Below are positions 46,303 through 54,568 of a DNA stretch of 64,000 nt, one piece after another (the stretch's first letter is position 1; each line of letters begins with the position of its first letter). Made by a program: the position numbers and the translations under genes. This DNA is from Thermocatellispora tengchongensis (GTDB taxonomy: Bacteria > Actinomycetota > Actinomycetes > Streptosporangiales > Streptosporangiaceae). A model generated the notes under the pieces. That model was not told the DNA's origin. It ran no database searches and was given only the letters and a program-made list of their open reading frames with translations. The DNA is taken from contig NZ_JACHGN010000020.1 in the NCBI RefSeq assembly GCF_014202315.1, forward strand, positions 62,001-126,000, given 5' to 3'.

Positions 46303-46349
46303 CCATATGGACAATTATGGAAACGAATATGTAAGACTTTCGCAGACTT
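46303..46349. promoter_or_regulatory. AT-rich control region of the polyol operon with repeated elements
   Basis: The 141-bp gap before the binding-protein gene is clearly AT-rich. It contains the palindrome CCATATGG (46303-46310) and the direct repeat AGACTT at 46334 and 46344 (10-bp period, one helical turn). No regulator gene for this operon is visible nearby. Function is inferred only from position. Confidence 0.35.
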
Positions 46350-46399
46350 AATATGAGATTTTGGCTTTAGCTGGTCGGGTAAAACGGATCACCCGGTGG

Positions 46400-47887
46400 T
46401 CACGCGCGCCGGCCCGGCTCGGCGAGCTCCCGCACCGTCGCACGGGCGCCCTTGGTGTGCAGCGACTCCAGCGTGCGCAGGTACGGCGCCACGAACCGTT
46501 CGTCCTCGGCGAGATCGCCGAAGATCTCGCGGTTCGCGATGAACGCCGTGGGCCGCCGGTGCTGCGTTCGCGCGATGGCCGTCAACCGATCCGCGAGCCG
46601 ATCGACGATCGTGATGGGCTCGCCCGATTCGTCGACGCCCTCGGCGTAGCGCGCCCAACTGGCCACCACGGCGGCCGCGCGGGTCACCTCACCGGCCCCG
46701 GCCAACTGCTCGCGCACGACGGGGAGCACCCACTTGGGGATCCGGTCGGAGGAGGCGGCGCACAGTCTCGCGAGCGTGTCGCGTACCTCGGGGTTGGAGA
46801 ATCGCTCGATCAGGGTCCGCTTGTAGGCGTCCAGATCGACGCCCGGCACCGGCCGCAGCACCGGGGTGGCCTCGATGTCCATGTAGTCGAGCAGGAACGC
46901 CGCGAGAGCGGCGTCGGTGGCCGCCTCGTGGACGTACCGGTACCCGCTCAGGTAGCCGAAGTAGGCCAGCGCCTGGTGCCCGGCGTTGAGCAGGCGCAGC
47001 TTCATCAGCTCGTACGGCTCGACGTCCGCGACGACCTGCACCCCCGCCTCTTCCAGCGGCGGACGGCCGTCGGTGAAGCCCTCCTGCAGCACCCACTGCG
47101 TGAACGGCTCGCAGACGACCGGCCAGGCGTCCCGGACGCCGAACCGCCGGGCCACGGCCTCGCGATCCCGGTCGGTGGTGGCCGGCGTGATGCGATCGAC
47201 CATGGAGCCGGGGAACGCGACATTGCCGTCGATCCATGCCGCGAGACCGGGGTCGGCGAGCCGGGCGAACGCGGTGAAGGCCCGCCGTGCGACGGCGCCG
47301 TTCTCCTGGACGTTGTCGCACGACATGATCGTGAACGGCGTCAGCCCTCGCTCGCGCCGCCGGCGAAGCGCCTCGGTGACCAGGCCGAACACCGTGGCCG
47401 GAGTGGCCCCCGGCTCCAGGTCGGCGCGGATCGCGGGTGCCTCCGCGTCGAACTCGCCGGTCACGGGATGGATGTTGTAGCCGCCTTCGGTGATGGTCAG
47501 CGACACGATGCGTACGGCGGGGCCGGCCATCTTCTCGATGACCGCCTCGGGGTCGTCGGGCGCGAAGAGATACTCGACGATCGACCCGATGACCCGGGCT
47601 TCGAGGGTCCCGTCGGGGTGCTTCAGCACCAGCGTGTAGAGGCCGTCCTGCGCGGTCAGCGCCTCGCGCATCCGCACGTCCTCCGGCAGGACCCCGACGC
47701 CGCAGATCGCCCAGTCGAACGCCTTGCCCGCGTTCATCAGCCGGTCGAGGTACATCGCCTGATGCGCGCGGTGGAACCCGCCCACCCCGAAGTGGACGAT
47801 GCCGGCCGTGAGCCGCGACCGGTCGTAGGAGGGCACCGCCACCTGCCTCGCAAGACCGGTCACCGTCTCCTGCGTCAGCGCCGTCAC
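46400..47887 (-). CDS. mtlK: mannitol 2-dehydrogenase family protein
   Basis: 495-residue long-chain polyol dehydrogenase (mannitol 2-dehydrogenase / fructuronate reductase family). The N-terminal NAD fold contains IVHFGVGGFHRAHQAMYLD, a family hallmark. The catalytic K-x5-N-x3-H arrangement is in MKLRLLNAGHQALAY near residue 300. GTG 47887 is the start. It lies just upstream of the polyol importer operon on the same strand, so mannitol (or a similar hexitol) to fructose is the best guess. Confidence 0.93.
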   Translation of the reverse strand: MTALTQETVTGLARQVAVPSYDRSRLTAGIVHFGVGGFHRAHQAMYLDRLMNAGKAFDWAICGVGVLPEDVRMREALTAQDGLYTLVLKHPDGTLEARVIGSIVEYLFAPDDPEAVIEKMAGPAVRIVSLTITEGGYNIHPVTGEFDAEAPAIRADLEPGATPATVFGLVTEALRRRRERGLTPFTIMSCDNVQENGAVARRAFTAFARLADPGLAAWIDGNVAFPGSMVDRITPATTDRDREAVARRFGVRDAWPVVCEPFTQWVLQEGFTDGRPPLEEAGVQVVADVEPYELMKLRLLNAGHQALAYFGYLSGYRYVHEAATDAALAAFLLDYMDIEATPVLRPVPGVDLDAYKRTLIERFSNPEVRDTLARLCAASSDRIPKWVLPVVREQLAGAGEVTRAAAVVASWARYAEGVDESGEPITIVDRLADRLTAIARTQHRRPTAFIANREIFGDLAEDERFVAPYLRTLESLHTKGARATVRELAEPGRRA

Positions 47888-47996
47888 TGCCCTCAGCCCC
47901 CTTCAGCGCCCCCCTTACGCCCAGCATGGCCGACCCGGCCGGCTTCAAACTCCCGGCCCTGGCGCGCGGCGGTCGTACGAGGGCGCGTGATGCCGC

Positions 47997-48350
47997 TCAG
48001 AGGTTCCCCAGCGCCGACAGGCACCTCCAGATCCACACGATCAGGCGCACGAGGAGGTGTGCGATCCGGCGGAAGGGCCACAGGATCCACACCAGCAGCC
48101 GCTCGATCCAGGCGAGCGGGGTCAGCAGGACGGCCTCCGCGATCTCGCCCGGGTCCAGCGATCGCAGGAGCCGGCACCAGCCGCGGTGCCCCTGCCTGCC
48201 GTACACCACCGCCGCGGTCAGCAGGAGCACGAGTGTCACCGCCGACATGAGGACGAGCCCCGGCGGCCCCCACCACCAGATCACGCCCGCCGTCCACGCG
48301 ACCGCGTACAGCACCCATTGGAGCACCAGGCCGCCCAGCAGCTTGCCCAT
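47997..48350 (-). CDS. small integral membrane protein of unknown function
   Basis: 117 residues. Two adjacent hydrophobic stretches (LVLQWVLYAVAWTAGVIWWW and LVLMSAVTLVLLLTAAVV) and a tryptophan-rich amphipathic C-terminal region (RLLVWILWPFRRIAHLL) suggest a two- or three-pass membrane protein. I chose ATG 48350 because GGAGG stands five bases upstream; an in-frame ATG at 48518 would add 56 hydrophilic residues encoded partly by a tandem repeat. I do not recognise the family. It is separate from the genes on either side. Confidence 0.6.
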   Translation of the reverse strand: MGKLLGGLVLQWVLYAVAWTAGVIWWWGPPGLVLMSAVTLVLLLTAAVVYGRQGHRGWCRLLRSLDPGEIAEAVLLTPLAWIERLLVWILWPFRRIAHLLVRLIVWIWRCLSALGNL

Positions 48351-48412
48351 GCCGCCCTCCGACCGGACGTGCCGTGCGAGACACGCCCGCCGGGCCACGC
48401 ACACGTCGGGCA

Positions 48413-48442
48413 GGGAGTCGTCGAGCGGGGAGTCGTCGAGCG
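48413..48442. repeat. 15-bp tandem duplication upstream of the small membrane protein
   Basis: GGGAGTCGTCGAGCG occurs twice in perfect tandem at 48413 and 48428, about 65 bp upstream of the chosen start at 48350. Confidence 0.9.
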
Positions 48443-48609
48443 GGACGACGTGCCCGGAGGGGCCGGGCCGCGCCACCGGCCCCTCCCTCCGGCTCAGGGG
48501 ATGGACGTCATCATTCACACCTCCGCTCTAATCGGGCCCGCTTGGATCCCACTGGTCGATCACTTGGCCGTGCCCCCGGGCCCGCGTTCGCGCGCTCCCC
48601 GCGGCGAGG

Positions 48610-49929
48610 TCACGGCTTGGGGGAGGTGTGCTGCACCGGGACGGCGTGGTCGTCGTCCGGGGTGGTATGAGCGAGGATGCGGGCGCCCGCACGACGCAGG
48701 ACGATGACGGCTGCCAGCGCGGACAGCGGGACCAGCAGCAGGCCCGCGCGCAGGCCGTTGCCGAGCCCGGCGGATTCGGCCAGGTCGCTGACCACACCGA
48801 TGGCAGTGGGGCCCAGACTCTGGCCCAGCAGGTTGACCGAGAAGATGTAGAAGGCCGACGCCAGGCCGCGCCGGGAGGGCGGGCATACGTTCTGTACGGC
48901 GGCGGCCAGCGGGCCCTGGAAGAGGCCGAGCAGTCCCGCCGGGATCGCCAGGACGAGCAGCGCCGCCAGGCCACCGGGGGCGGCGAGGAAAAGGGGGAAC
49001 AGCGCGACGACCACCACGGAGGACAGCAGGACGACGCGGGTGTGGCCGTCGCGTCGCCGCAGGTACAGCCGGTCGCCGAGGACGCCGCCGCCCCAGGTGC
49101 CGGCGAGTCCGACGACCCCGAACATCAGCCCCAGGACGATCCCCGCGCGGCCGGACGACCAGTCGAAGGTCCGCTGGAAGTAGGCGGGCAGCCAGGCCAG
49201 GGCCCCGTACACGCCGAACGCGCACAGCACACCGCCCGCCAGGATGGAGCGCATCGGAGGGTTGGCCAGAAGCTCCCGTGTCGCTGACCGGAAGCCGTGC
49301 CGGGGCAGGCCGGCGCGGTGCGCTGCCGCACCGGTACCGCCGCGGGCCCGCGGGTCCCGCATCACCGCCAGCACCAGGACGGTCATCACCAGGCCGGGCA
49401 CGGCGGAGGCGTAGAAGGCCGCGCGCCAGCCGTATTCCTGGGCGATCAGGCCGCCCACGGCGAACGCCAGCAGCAGTCCCAGCGGCGAACCGGCCTGGAT
49501 GGTGGCGATGGCGAAGCCCCGGCGTTCGGGGGGATACAGGTCGGAGGCGATGGAGTGGGCGCTGGGCGTGGCGCCGGCCTCGCCCACCGCGACGCCCATG
49601 CGCGAGATCAGCAGGTGCCAGAAGTTCCCCGCCAGCCCGCAGGTCGCGCTGATCACACTCCAGGACGCGGTCGCCACGGCGATGATCCTGGTGCGGTCCA
49701 CGCGGTCGGCCATCCAGCCGACCGGGATGGTGAGGGTGGCGTAGACGGCGGCGAAGGCGACCCCGCTGAGCAGGCCGAGCTGGGAGTCGGTGAGGTTCAG
49801 ATCCTCGGCGATGGGGTGGGCGAGGATCGCCATGATCTGCCGGTCGAGCAGGCTGACCAGGGTGACCCCGAGCAGGATCAGCAGGGTGAGTCGGCGACGG
49901 GTCGGCGAGACGGGCGTGCGAGCGGTCAT
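48610..49929 (-). CDS. MFS transporter (spinster-like)
   Basis: 439-residue major facilitator with 12 hydrophobic segments. VSLLDRQIMAILAHPI in the first helix and GWMADRVDRTRII between helices 2 and 3 fit the spinster-like group, together with VGEAGATPSAHSIASDLYPPERRG. It is the last gene of the lyase-hydratase operon, 22 bp after leuD, and is a probable importer of the operon's organic acid substrate. Confidence 0.92.
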   Translation of the reverse strand: MTARTPVSPTRRRLTLLILLGVTLVSLLDRQIMAILAHPIAEDLNLTDSQLGLLSGVAFAAVYATLTIPVGWMADRVDRTRIIAVATASWSVISATCGLAGNFWHLLISRMGVAVGEAGATPSAHSIASDLYPPERRGFAIATIQAGSPLGLLLAFAVGGLIAQEYGWRAAFYASAVPGLVMTVLVLAVMRDPRARGGTGAAAHRAGLPRHGFRSATRELLANPPMRSILAGGVLCAFGVYGALAWLPAYFQRTFDWSSGRAGIVLGLMFGVVGLAGTWGGGVLGDRLYLRRRDGHTRVVLLSSVVVVALFPLFLAAPGGLAALLVLAIPAGLLGLFQGPLAAAVQNVCPPSRRGLASAFYIFSVNLLGQSLGPTAIGVVSDLAESAGLGNGLRAGLLLVPLSALAAVIVLRRAGARILAHTTPDDDHAVPVQHTSPKP

Positions 49930-49951
49930 GGCCGGCTACCTCCGAGGCGGG

Positions 49952-50590
49952 TCAGTCCGACGAGGGGGTGGGGGAGGGCAGTCCGGCGTTCCACGGCCAC
50001 TGCCGTCGCATCTGCTGCTCCAGCGCGTCGATCTCCGGCAGCAGGCTCAATGTGTGGTCCAGTTCGTCCAGCCCCTCCAGCAGGCGGCGGCGGGCGAACT
50101 CGGTGATGGCGAAGGGGCGGGCGACGCCGTCCTCGTCGCTGACCGTGCGCGCGTCCAGGTCGACGGTGAGGCGGCTGCCCGGTGCGGCCTGGAGGCGGGC
50201 GGTCAGCTCCGCCACCTCCGGTTCGGGCAGGACGACCGGCACCATGCCGTTCTTGAGCGCGTTGCCGTAGAAGATGTCCCCGAAGCCGGGCGCGATGACG
50301 GCGCGGATGCCGAAGTCCCACAGTGCGTAGACGGCCTCTTCGCGGGAGGAGCCGCAGCCGAAGTTGGGCCCGGACACCAGGATCTGGGCGCCCTGGACGG
50401 CCGGATGGTTGAGGGGCAGGTCGGCGCGCGGCTCGCCGTCCGGGCCGAACCGCACGTCGTGCAGGCAGGCGCGGCCGAACCCGCCATCCCGCCCGGCGCG
50501 CAGGAACCTGGCCGGGATGATCTGGTCGGTGTCCACGTTGGGCATGGGCAGCGGCGCGGCTATCGCCGTCAGGGTGCGGAACGGGTCCAT
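49952..50590 (-). CDS. leuD: aconitase-superfamily hydro-lyase small subunit (LeuD-like)
   Basis: 212-residue swivel-domain subunit of the isopropylmalate isomerase type. PNVDTDQIIPARFLRAG lies near the N terminus and NFGCGSSREEAVYAL near residue 75, both characteristic. The ATG at 50590 overlaps the large-subunit stop (TGATG). No leuA or leuB is nearby; the partners are a lyase of the ICL/PEP-mutase family and an MFS carrier. A catabolic hydratase of the maleate, citraconate or dimethylmaleate type is therefore more likely than leucine synthesis. Confidence 0.9.
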   Translation of the reverse strand: MDPFRTLTAIAAPLPMPNVDTDQIIPARFLRAGRDGGFGRACLHDVRFGPDGEPRADLPLNHPAVQGAQILVSGPNFGCGSSREEAVYALWDFGIRAVIAPGFGDIFYGNALKNGMVPVVLPEPEVAELTARLQAAPGSRLTVDLDARTVSDEDGVARPFAITEFARRRLLEGLDELDHTLSLLPEIDALEQQMRRQWPWNAGLPSPTPSSD

Positions 50591-52038
50591 CAGCCGGTCC
50601 TCCCTTCGATCAGCCGCCGTACGTCGGTGAGGCATCCGGTCACCGCGGCGGCGGCGGCCATCGCCGGACTCATCAGGTGGGTGCGCGCACCGGGGCCCTG
50701 GCGGCCCACGAAGTTGCGGTTGGAGGTGGAGGCGACGCGTTCGCCGGGGGCGGCGATGTCGCCGTTGAGCCCGACGCACATGGAGCATCCCGCCTCGCGC
50801 CACTCGAACCCGGCGGCGCGGAACACCTCGTCGAGCCCTTCGCGCTGGGCGGCGTGCCGCACGGGGGTGGACCCGGGAACGACCACCGCGGTGACCCCGG
50901 GAGCGACCGATCGGCCGCGGACGACCTCGGCGGCGGCCCGCAGGTCCTCCAGCCGGCCGTTCGTGCAGGAGCCGATGAACACCCGGTCGACCGGGATGCC
51001 CTCGATCGGGGTGCCCGGGACGAGGCCGAGGTAGTCCAGCGCTTGGCGCATCGCCTCCCGCCGGGTCTCGTCGGCCTGTCCGGGATCGGGGACGCGCCCG
51101 TCTACGCCGACCACGTCCTGAGGGCTGGTGCCCCAGGTGACCATGGGGGCGACGGCCGTGGCGTCCATCCGGATCTCCTGGTCGAACCGCGCGCCGGGGT
51201 CGGTGGCCAGGCCGAGCCAGTCCTGCGCGGCCCGGTCCCAGTCGGCTCCGGCGGGGGCGAACGGGCGTCCGCGGACGTACCGCAGGGTCGTCTCGTCGGG
51301 GGCGATGAGCCCGGCGCGGGCGCCGGCCTCGATCGACATGTTGCAGACGGTGAGGCGGCCCTCCATGCTCAGCGCCCGGATCGCGGGCCCGGCGTACTCG
51401 ATGACATGACCGGTGGCGCCGTCCGCGCCGATGCGGCCGATGACGGCCAGGATCAGGTCCTTGGCGGTGACGCCGGGGCCGAGGTCACCGGTCACCGTGA
51501 TCCGCATGGTCCGGGGCCGCCGCTGCCACAGCGTCTGGGTGGCCAGCACGTGGGCGACCTCGGAGGCGCCGATCCCCAGGCCGTACGCGCCGAGCGCACC
51601 GTGCGTGGAGGCGTGGCTGTCGCCGCACACCACCGTCATGCCGGGCAGGGTGATGCCCTGCTCCGGCCCGACGACGTGCACGATGCCCTGCCGGTCGTCG
51701 CCGAGGCCGAAGGCGCGGACGCCCGCGCCGTCCAGGTTCCGCTGGAACAGTTCCAGGGCCGCGCGCTGGAAGCCGGTCAGGGCGGTGCGGCCCGGTGCGG
51801 TGGGCACGATGTGGTCGGCCATCCCCACGGTGCGGTCGGGGCGGCGCACCTTCAGGCCGCGCCGGGCCAGGATCTCGAAGCCGCGCGCCGAACCCTCGTG
51901 CACCAGGTGGCGGTCGATGGCCAGCAGGGCCTGGCCGTCGTCGTCCTCGGTGACGGTGTGGCGGCGCCAGATCTTCTCGAACATGGTCAGCGGCTCGAAC
52001 ATGGTCAGCGGCTCGAACATGGTCAGCGGCGCGCTCAT
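50590..52038 (-). CDS. leuC: aconitase-superfamily hydro-lyase large subunit (LeuC-like)
   Basis: 482-residue large subunit. The 4Fe-4S ligands are intact: [14 protein letters not shown] near residue 350 and [10 protein letters not shown] near residue 412. [15 protein letters not shown] near residue 140 and the start [11 protein letters not shown] are also family hallmarks. The annotated N terminus carries an 18-bp triplication that adds P-L-T-M-F-E units before the normal start; ATG 52038 overlaps the lyase stop (TGATG), while internal ATGs could also serve. With LeuD it should reversibly hydrate an unsaturated dicarboxylate. Confidence 0.92.
   Translation of the reverse strand: MSAPLTMFEPLTMFEPLTMFEKIWRRHTVTEDDDGQALLAIDRHLVHEGSARGFEILARRGLKVRRPDRTVGMADHIVPTAPGRTALTGFQRAALELFQRNLDGAGVRAFGLGDDRQGIVHVVGPEQGITLPGMTVVCGDSHASTHGALGAYGLGIGASEVAHVLATQTLWQRRPRTMRITVTGDLGPGVTAKDLILAVIGRIGADGATGHVIEYAGPAIRALSMEGRLTVCNMSIEAGARAGLIAPDETTLRYVRGRPFAPAGADWDRAAQDWLGLATDPGARFDQEIRMDATAVAPMVTWGTSPQDVVGVDGRVPDPGQADETRREAMRQALDYLGLVPGTPIEGIPVDRVFIGSCTNGRLEDLRAAAEVVRGRSVAPGVTAVVVPGSTPVRHAAQREGLDEVFRAAGFEWREAGCSMCVGLNGDIAAPGERVASTSNRNFVGRQGPGARTHLMSPAMAAAAAVTGCLTDVRRLIEGRTG
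51977..52030 (-). repeat. 18-bp unit repeated three times at the 5' end of leuC
   Basis: TCGAACATGGTCAGCGGC (plus strand) stands in three perfect tandem copies at 51977, 51995 and 52013. Read on the gene strand it encodes P-L-T-M-F-E three times, each unit including an ATG. Confidence 0.95.
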
Positions 52039-52904
52039 CACGGCACCTCCGCGTACCGCTCGCGGTGGGCGTCCCACTCGTCGGCGCCGAAGCGGGAGAA
52101 GCCCTTGCGCGGCGTGACCGATCCGAAGTCCGGATGGCGCCCTTCGGCCAGGGTGGTCCCCAGTATCCGGTCGCACGCGCCGACCACTGCGGCCAGCAGC
52201 ACGCCGGGCAGGATCGCCACCTTGTACCCGGCGCGCTGGACGGCGGCGAAGTCCAGCAGCGGTGTCCGGCCGCCGGGGACCAGGTTGAGCAGGCAGGGGC
52301 CGTGTACGAGCCGGGGTACCGCCTCGACCTCCTCCACGGTCTGCGGCGCCTCCACGAACGCCAGATCGGCTCCGGCGTCCAGTGCCGCGTTGGCCCGGGC
52401 GACGGCCTCCGGCAGGCCGTGCTCGGCGCGGGCGTCGGTGCGGGCGATGATCAGCATTTCGCGGCGGGCGTCCACGGCGGCCCTGATCCGGCTGACGAAC
52501 TCGGCGGCGTCGATCACGGACTTGTCGTCCAGGTGCCCGCACTTCTTGGGGAACCGCTGGTCCTCCAGGTGCAGCGCGGCGACCCCACGCCGCTCGTACT
52601 CGCGGACGGTGCGGATCGTGTTCAGCTCGTTGCCGTATCCGGTGTCGGCGTCGGCGATCAGCGGGACGGCCACCGCCTGTGCCATCCGCCCGGCGTTGTC
52701 GGCCATCTCGGTCTGCGTGAGCAGCCCGTAGTCGGGATAGCCGAGCGCGGCCGCGGTTCCGGCACCGGTCATGTAGACCGCCTCCGCTCCGGCCTGCGCC
52801 ACCGCGCGGGCGGTGATGCAGTCGTACGCGCCGGGCGCGACCACCAGGTCGTCACGGCGGAGCATGGCCCGCAGCAGGGCCGCTCCCTGCTCCGTTGTCG
52901 TCAC
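52038..52904 (-). CDS. isocitrate lyase/PEP mutase family carbon-carbon lyase
   Basis: 288-residue alpha/beta-barrel enzyme. Motifs: [15 protein letters not shown] near residue 25, DADTGYGN near 87, and the flexible catalytic loop [12 protein letters not shown] near 115 with its Cys intact. The family includes 2-methylisocitrate lyase, 2,3-dimethylmalate lyase and oxaloacetate hydrolase. Paired with LeuCD-like subunits it resembles the dimethylmaleate hydratase plus dimethylmalate lyase pair. The start is GTG 52904 (AGGAGG six bases upstream). It is the first gene of the operon, under the shared 35-bp promoter element. Confidence 0.9.
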   Translation of the reverse strand: MTTTEQGAALLRAMLRRDDLVVAPGAYDCITARAVAQAGAEAVYMTGAGTAAALGYPDYGLLTQTEMADNAGRMAQAVAVPLIADADTGYGNELNTIRTVREYERRGVAALHLEDQRFPKKCGHLDDKSVIDAAEFVSRIRAAVDARREMLIIARTDARAEHGLPEAVARANAALDAGADLAFVEAPQTVEEVEAVPRLVHGPCLLNLVPGGRTPLLDFAAVQRAGYKVAILPGVLLAAVVGACDRILGTTLAEGRHPDFGSVTPRKGFSRFGADEWDAHRERYAEVP

Positions 52905-52930
52905 CTCGGACCTCCTCGCATTAACGGAGG

Positions 52931-52965
52931 ATTACAAACTTTCTTCTTTTGTCGTCTTTGTCAAC
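52931..52965 (-). promoter_or_regulatory. promoter/operator of the lyase-leuCD-MFS operon
   Basis: Read on the minus strand from 52965, a 35-base stretch beginning GTTGACAAAG and ending AGTTTGTAAT matches 27 of 35 positions of the element at 53706-53740. TTGACA serves as a -35. It lies 27 bp before the lyase start codon. Confidence 0.65.
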
Positions 52966-53051
52966 GCCCTGAGGTGTCGGGCCGTGTACGGAGGGGTGTG
53001 CGCGGGCCGGCCCTTTTCGACAGAGCAGCGAAAACGGTCCATCATGCCCAC

Positions 53052-53690
53052 ATGGACACTCGGGATCGGATCTTGAAGGCCGCCGCCACCGTGTTCAGCC
53101 GGTACGGCTTCCGGCAGACGAACATGGAGATCATCGCCCAGGAGGCGGGACTGTCGAGACAGGCGCTGTACCGCTACTTCCCCAACAAGGAGTCGCTGTT
53201 CACGGGCGTGGTGGAGGATCTGCACCGCGCGGCGCTGGAGGCCGGTGAGGCCGCCGTGGTCACCGCCACCCGCGAGGGCAGGGGCCTGGCCGACGTCCTG
53301 TACGCCCAGCTCGACGCGCGGTTCGGCCACTTCATGGACCGGCTGGAGCACTCCCCGCACACCGAGGAGCTCACCGAGGAGAACACGGCGCTGGCGGCCG
53401 ACACCGCGGCCCGGTACGCCGAGCTGCTGCGCGAGGCGGTGACCCGGGTGATCCGCGCCGCGATCACGGTGGACGGGCTGTCGCTGCGCCCCGGCCTGAC
53501 CCCCGAACGGCTCGCCCACCTGGTCATCCATGCCTCCCGAGGGCTCAAGAACGCCCGTCCCACGCCCGATCTGGACCGTTTCCGCGCCGACCTGCGGCAG
53601 TTGGTCGACCTGCTGGTGGACGGCGCGCTGGCGGCGCAGCCGGACGAGCCGGCGCGCACCCGCCGCCGGGCCTCCGCCGGCCACAGGTGA
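53052..53690 (+). CDS. TetR-family transcriptional regulator
   Basis: 212-residue regulator. The helix-turn-helix NMEIIAQEAGLSRQALYRYF lies near residues 25-45, followed by PNKESLFTGVV. The ATG at 53052 opens the conserved N terminus MDTRDRILKAAATVF; no ribosome site is evident. It sits between two transcription units whose promoters share a nearly identical element, so it is the prime candidate for their repressor. Confidence 0.92.
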   Translation: MDTRDRILKAAATVFSRYGFRQTNMEIIAQEAGLSRQALYRYFPNKESLFTGVVEDLHRAALEAGEAAVVTATREGRGLADVLYAQLDARFGHFMDRLEHSPHTEELTEENTALAADTAARYAELLREAVTRVIRAAITVDGLSLRPGLTPERLAHLVIHASRGLKNARPTPDLDRFRADLRQLVDLLVDGALAAQPDEPARTRRRASAGHR

Positions 53691-53705
53691 CCTTCGGGGT
53701 CCAGC

Positions 53706-53740
53706 GTTGACATAGTTGACACCAGAAGAAACTATGTAAC
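53706..53740 (+). promoter_or_regulatory. promoter/operator of the maleate isomerase-like gene
   Basis: GTTGACATA (53706-53714), 18 bases, then TATGTAAC (53733-53740). The inner arms ACATAGTT and AACTATGT are perfect inverted repeats, as expected for a TetR site, and TTGACA supplies a -35. Compare the copies at 52931-52965 and 56432-56466. Confidence 0.7.
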
Positions 53741-53764
53741 GCAGCGATCCCGAAGGAGTCCACC

Positions 53765-54517
53765 ATGACCGACACTCTGGGCTGGCGCCGCGTCTACGGC
53801 ATCGCCACCCCGTCCACCAACACCGTCGTCCAGCCCGAGTACGACGCCATGCGCCCGGTGGGCGTGACCAACCACGTGGAGGGGATGCACATCCCCGACG
53901 ACCCGCTGCGCACCGGCGACGACGGCGAGGAACTGATCCGCCGCATCGACGCCGCGCTGGAGAACGCCGTCGACCGGCTGGCCACCTGCCGGCCCGACCA
54001 CATCGTGCTGGGCATCTCGGCCGAGAGCATCTGGGGCGGCGGCCTGGAGCCCGCCCGGCGGATCGCCGAGCGCATCCGCGCCCGGGCCGGCGACCTGCCG
54101 GTGACGCAGGCCGCCGACGCTCTGCCGGCCGCGCTGAAGGCGGTGGGCGTCGGCCGCCGGGTCGCGGTGGTGGACCCCTACTCCGAGATCGCCGAAGGTC
54201 ACCTCGCGCAGTTCTTCGACGAGGCCGGATTCGAGCTGGTGCGCTGTGCCCACGTTCCCGCCAAGAGCCCCACGCTGATCGCGCACACCACCGACGCCGA
54301 GCTGATCGGGGCCCTGCGCAAAGCCGACGGCGACGACGTCGAGGCCATCGTGCAGTTCGGCGCCAACCTGCCGGCCGCCCGGCTGATGGGCGAGGCCGAA
54401 CGGTGGCTGGGCAAGCCGGTGATCGCGGTGAACACCGCCACCTACTGGCACGCGCTGCGCTCGGACGGCATCCAGGACAAGGTGCAGGGCTTCGGCTCAC
54501 TGCTCAGCCACCACTGA
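53765..54517 (+). CDS. maleate cis-trans isomerase / arylmalonate decarboxylase-like protein lacking the catalytic cysteines
   Basis: 250-residue Asp/Glu racemase-fold protein (GIATPSTNTVVQPEYDAMRP at the N terminus is typical of the maleate isomerase group). The first active-site loop reads VLGISAESIWGG near residue 84 and the second IVQFGANLPAARL near residue 200. Neither has the Cys found there in maleate isomerases (and, for the second, in arylmalonate decarboxylase). The only cysteines (TCRPD, RCAHV) lie elsewhere. The reaction may therefore differ. It is monocistronic, under the 53706 element, and ends at a strong hairpin. Confidence 0.85.
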   Translation: MTDTLGWRRVYGIATPSTNTVVQPEYDAMRPVGVTNHVEGMHIPDDPLRTGDDGEELIRRIDAALENAVDRLATCRPDHIVLGISAESIWGGGLEPARRIAERIRARAGDLPVTQAADALPAALKAVGVGRRVAVVDPYSEIAEGHLAQFFDEAGFELVRCAHVPAKSPTLIAHTTDAELIGALRKADGDDVEAIVQFGANLPAARLMGEAERWLGKPVIAVNTATYWHALRSDGIQDKVQGFGSLLSHH

Positions 54518-54533
54518 TCCGCCCGCCGCGACC

Positions 54534-54564
54534 GGCCGGGCCGCCCGAGGGCGGCCCGGCCTTT
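54534..54564. terminator. hairpin terminator between convergent genes
   Basis: Arms 54534-54545 and 54550-54561 form a perfect 12-bp GC stem with a CGAG loop, followed by TTTCCC. It lies between the stops at 54517 (+) and 54569 (-). Confidence 0.85.
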
Positions 54565-54568
54565 CCCG

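Noticed and set aside
50590-52038. LeuC/LeuD as simple leucine-biosynthesis genes
   Set aside because: Not excluded, but the operon partners (C-C lyase, MFS carrier) and shared promoter element with other catabolic units favour a catabolic hydratase.
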